Part shown: positions 61,201 through 64,000 of the stretch, piece by piece
Layout of the letters: every line of letters begins with the position of its first letter
Position numbering within the stretch: position 1 is the stretch's first letter
NCBI RefSeq assembly: GCF_023053635.1
Contig: NC_086188.1
Coordinates: 384,501-448,500, forward strand
Length of the DNA stretch: 64,000 nt
Direction: 5' to 3'
DNA from: Elgaria multicarinata webbii
Taxonomy: Eukaryota > Chordata > Lepidosauria > Squamata > Anguidae
Notes under the pieces: generated by a model
What the model saw: only the letters and a program-made list of their open reading frames with translations
Database searches by the model: none
Told to the model about the DNA's origin: nothing
Made by a program: the position numbers and the translations under genes

Positions 61201-61362
61201 CAGGGGACGCACGAGCAGCTCATGGAAGAAGGCGGCCTCTACCAGAAGCTAGTGCAGCGCCAGATCCTGGGCATGGGGGACGGCGGCCAGCCGGGCAGCA
61301 GTGGGGCTGGCGTCCGGAAGGAGTCCCCGGAGGCGGGGCTGGCCGAAGCGTTCCGGCTGTAG
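49066..61362 (+). CDS. ABCB9: ABCB9 (TAPL, lysosomal peptide ABC half-transporter)
   Basis: ABCB9 forms a homodimer that pumps peptides from cytosol into lysosomes using ATP. Coding exons: 49066-49678, 50084-50198, 51711-51841, 53262-53467, 54844-55041, 55629-55757, 57135-57323, 58320-58493, 59258-59417, 59960-60096, 61081-61362. The total is 2334 nt (777 aa; human about 766) with consistent phases. Exon 1 encodes the four-helix N-terminal TMD0 that targets lysosomes and binds LAMPs. The transmembrane core follows ([38 protein letters not shown]). The ATPase domain is complete: Walker [10 protein letters not shown] (543-551), Q-loop [10 protein letters not shown], signature LSGGQKQR (647-654), Walker [13 protein letters not shown] (D671, E672), H-loop IAHRLS (H703). 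The start is set by homology (MRAWKAV); the frame stays open upstream to 48835. Confidence 0.97.
56395..56480 (+). repeat. CR1-like LINE 3' fragment
   Basis: GGTTGGCCACGGGGTGAACG, GATGCTGGACCAGACGGGCC and TTTGGTTTGATCTAGTCCC match the end of the 10830 family. Confidence 0.5.
56760..57113. mobile_element. hAT-type palindromic MITE in ABCB9 intron 6-7 boundary region
   Basis: This 354-bp non-autonomous DNA element lies between the ABCB9 exons at 55629-55757 and 57135-57323. Terminal inverted repeats begin CAGGGCCGGTGC and end GCGCCGGCCCTG. It is flanked by a perfect 8-bp target duplication CGAGTGTC (56752-56759 and 57114-57121), the length made by hAT transposases. The interior holds two consecutive hairpins (56804-56890 and 56915-57007). 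It has no coding capacity. The exact duplication suggests a fairly recent insertion. It stops 21 nt before the next exon. Confidence 0.85.
58130..58202. repeat. (ATT)n then (AT)n microsatellite
   Basis: About eight ATT units followed by about 20 AT units in the ABCB9 intron before the Walker A exon. Confidence 0.95.
58598..58624. repeat. (AAAG)n microsatellite
   Basis: About six AAAG units in an ABCB9 intron. Confidence 0.9.
59885..59945 (+). repeat. CR1-like or SINE 3' terminal fragment
   Basis: GTGGTCTGATCCAGCGTGGC, TCTTCTGATGGCCTTATG: the common terminal motif of the 10830-type family, just before the ABCB9 exon at 59960. Confidence 0.5.
60490..60705 (-). repeat. tRNA-derived SINE, inverted
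   Basis: On the minus strand: GGCTCTGTGGCAGAGCCCTT, CCCATGCAGGAGCCCTCAGG, GAGATACTGGAGAGCTACTG. Same family as 29455-29705. It lies in the last ABCB9 intron. Confidence 0.55.
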
Positions 61363-63190
61363 GGGCGCCTGGGCTCGGCCACGTTGAGCCGGGGGCGGGG
61401 GGCAGCCTGTCGGAGGTGACAGAGCTGAGGAGGACCCCCACCCCCGTTGGAATCCTCCCCTTCCCAACGGAAGCGTCCTCCTCTTCAGCGCAGCCTCTCC
61501 AGTGTTTCCGCTGTGATGGGATGCTTGTTTACAGCAGGGGGCGCTGCTCAAAAAGGGAGCCGGTGGGCCAACCGTTCCCCCCCCCCCCCCCCCCGGCTGT
61601 CCTCCTCCACTGAAACGCAGGCAAAACGTGCTCTTCTTTATAAACAGGGTGGGTGGGTGTGATTTTAGGCCGCTGCAGGCATTGTGTGGGAAGGGTAATG
61701 GCTGGTGGCGGATCTCTGCAGGGCGCTGTGTTGTGTGTGGACGGGGGAGGAAACCCTGGCTTAGAGGTGGGGCTGAAGGCAGCAGGGGCTTTGGGATGGG
61801 GCGCGGCTCCAGGGCCTACAGGCGCCCTTCCTACTTCCATGGGGGCCGTTGAGCGTGGTGAGCTCGTGGAAGCCTATTTTCTCTCGGGCTCTTGGCTCGC
61901 CATTTTGGCCAGCTTACAGCCAGGATTTGCAAAAATGGCTAGTGGTCCTGGATGCCTCTGACTTGAAGCGTGCAGCTTGATATTCACACGACGAATGTGT
62001 GTGATTTTTTTTTGGGGGGGGGGGTTTAAGGCAGGAGCTTTGGAGGCTTGCTTAAACTGGGCATCCAGAACCATTCTTCCTTTTTGTGATGGGTCCCGTA
62101 GCGATGGGGCTTAGACCAGAGCTAACTGGTGGGTTGCATCCCTGGCCTGCAGCAGCAAATGCCTTGATGGCAGTGATGAGCCCTGGGAAAGACCCTTCTT
62201 TCCTCAGGCCCCTTGGTCAGCACTGGGTTTTGGAGGCAGGCACTTTTAAAAGAGAAGCAACTTTTAATTGCAATGTGGAATTGCAGCTTTTCTCTCTCTG
62301 TTTATGAATTGCACACTGAGAATTGGGCACTTCCAGTCACAGCAAACGAGACAATCCTATTTTCAAGACGTTCCTTTGCAAGAGCAGTCAAGGTTCCTAT
62401 TTTGGTTTGAATGCCTCACATCAGGCGTGAAACCTTCCACTGGGAACATGTCCTGCATGAGCACAATTCAAAGACGTAGGACTTACGCAAGAACACGGGT
62501 TTTTCTCCTACGCGGCTTCCATTGGTTTCAGTGAGGCTTGTGGGAGAGATTTTCCCAACATTTCCCCCGGTAGACTGTGCCCGTGGGTGGGTGGTTTTTT
62601 TGAGGTGGGGGAGGGCAAATCCCAGCAGAACCCTTTTTAAAGCAGGGAGGTTTTGTTAGCAGTTGCAGATAAATTGGTGAGAGCTGGAGGCCGTGTTTTA
62701 CTTTTCTTCCGTCATCCGGCTTCAGATGATTCTGTTCATTTTGTTTGTTCTGTTAATTGTGGGGAAACGGTGGGGGAGCAGAGAAAACCCCGTTCCAGCT
62801 CCTCTTTGCATCGCGTGCTTTGGCCCGGCCTTTTTGCAGTTCCATAAATGATTAGAAGGAGCTCTCAGGCAGCCAAACGTGTGCTTTAAAAATATATATC
62901 AACCCAAAAACCTAGACTGTGAACGGAGGATTGAGCAACTTCAGACGCGTGGAGGGCGGGTGGGTGGGTGGGTGGGTGGTTCCCTCTTTCTAGTCGCTCC
63001 AGTTGCACTTGGTTGTGAAATGACCTCAAGCACTTTAGCTCATTTGAATTCCTTTTCTGATACTTTGATGCTGCTGTGTTTTGGGGCAGATTTTTGTTGT
63101 TTGCAATATTTAAAAGAAGCATATGATATTTTAGCAATATTTTACACACACTTTACAAAATTAAAAAAAGACTACCTCTGACGCTCTGTT
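61363..63190 (+). other. ABCB9: ABCB9 3' untranslated region (inferred)
   Basis: Non-coding sequence follows the TAG at 61360-61362. An AT-rich tail near 63080-63175 resembles a UTR end, with ATTAAA at 63160-63165 as the only plausible poly(A) signal seen. A poly(C) run at about 61578-61594 lies inside. The 3' end is inferred. Confidence 0.45.
63160..63165 (+). terminator. ABCB9: Candidate poly(A) signal ATTAAA of ABCB9
   Basis: ATTAAA in an AT-rich tract about 1.8 kb after the stop codon, followed within 25-35 nt by T/G-rich sequence (near 63187-63196). Confidence 0.4.
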
Positions 63191-63199
63191 TTTTGTCTC

Positions 63200-64000
63200 G
63201 GGGAAAATGGGGTTCCGTCTGCTTATTGGGATGGCTGCCTCCCGAGGGGAGCGAGGCCGCAAGGCCGGCCGAAGCGGAGCCCTTCGCTCTCTCTTTGCCC
63301 AGGGCGTGCAAGACGCTCCCCGAGGCAGTGTGAGGGAGCCCTGGAAGGCCCTGCCTCTTCCAGCTGAGGCAGCCTTGATTTCCCAGGCAATCTTGGCCTG
63401 AATCGCCTAACCTCCCCAGCCATTGTGCCTACTGGTCAGTGGTGGCTGGAGCCGTAGTCCAACATCTGGCAATCCGAGGTCGGCAAAGGCTGAGCGGGGG
63501 CCTCTCGCTGAAGGCTGCCGCTTTGAGAAAGAACCCCCTAAAGACCTGGCGTCCACACTGGTTCCTCGGGGGGCTGCCGCACGTCATGGTGACTCATGTA
63601 CTAGAGGTGGTGGTGGTGTTGCGGATGTGTTCCCCACAGGCCTGGTTGCTTGGCTTGCCTTTGCTAACCCAGGGCCTCTGTTTTGGGGCTGCGGGGGACA
63701 CGAGGCCATTGATTCCCGGCCTGTGGTCTGCTGATGCTAATGGCATAATGGATGGGTGGCTTTGAGGGCAGGCAACGAGGTGCCGCTGACTCACCAGCGA
63801 TGGGGCTTTCCTCATTCTCTTCTGCTCTCTGCAGAGCATTCCCTCGAAACGACCAGCCACATGGGTGAGATTTAGCACCGTGTTTCCCTCTAGAAGTCTG
63901 CTGCCTCCGGGGTGAGGCTGGACGGCCTCCTGTGAGCAATTGCTAGAGCGAGTGCTACCACCTTGTTGCGTGAATATACCGTCCAACCTTCCTTTGTTAG
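63200..64000. other. Downstream flank with no gene seen
   Basis: No splice-consistent exon or known protein block was found. A fragment of the CTCCAG/TCCAAAAC hairpin repeat family may be present near 63425-63490. Confidence 0.4.

Overview
This window is nuclear DNA from a vertebrate, most likely a squamate reptile (lizard or snake). The evidence is multi-exon genes with GT-AG introns, GC-rich microchromosome-like sequence with CpG islands, CR1-type LINE 3' ends, and tRNA-derived SINEs whose body matches the Sauria SINE family as I recall it. No bacterial, plasmid or phage content was seen.

Five genes account for the coding content. From left to right they are the 3' half of PITPNM2 (+, exons 2302-15520), ARL6IP4 (-, 22509-25871), OGFOD2 (-, 27596-33386), a domesticated integrase gene that I call GIN2 (+, 35390-40707), and ABCB9 (+, coding exons 49066-61362). 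Apart from GIN2 the order and relative orientation match the human 12q24.31 block (PITPNM2, ARL6IP4, OGFOD2, ABCB9). I reconstructed every coding exon from splice sites and reading phase. The four complete genes each close into one open frame: ARL6IP4 260 aa, OGFOD2 364 aa, GIN2 392 aa, ABCB9 777 aa. PITPNM2 contributes its last nine exons (about 498 codons).

PITPNM2 and ARL6IP4 are tail to tail. ARL6IP4 and OGFOD2 lie head to tail on the minus strand. OGFOD2 and GIN2 are divergent over about 2 kb. ABCB9 follows GIN2 after a repeat-rich spacer with a CpG island at about 43.65-44.8 kb that probably holds its promoter and a non-coding first exon. The genes act in unrelated processes: lipid transfer and signalling, RNA splicing, 2-oxoglutarate oxygenation, and lysosomal peptide transport. 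Nothing suggests a functional operon-like unit; this is conserved synteny.

The most notable items are: (1) GIN2, a seven-intron host gene built from a transposon integrase (zinc-binding and core domains); (2) a 354-bp palindromic hAT-type MITE in ABCB9 with a perfect 8-bp target duplication, ending only 21 nt upstream of exon 8; (3) an apparent GC-AG intron in ARL6IP4; and (4) several repeat families that I can describe but not name.
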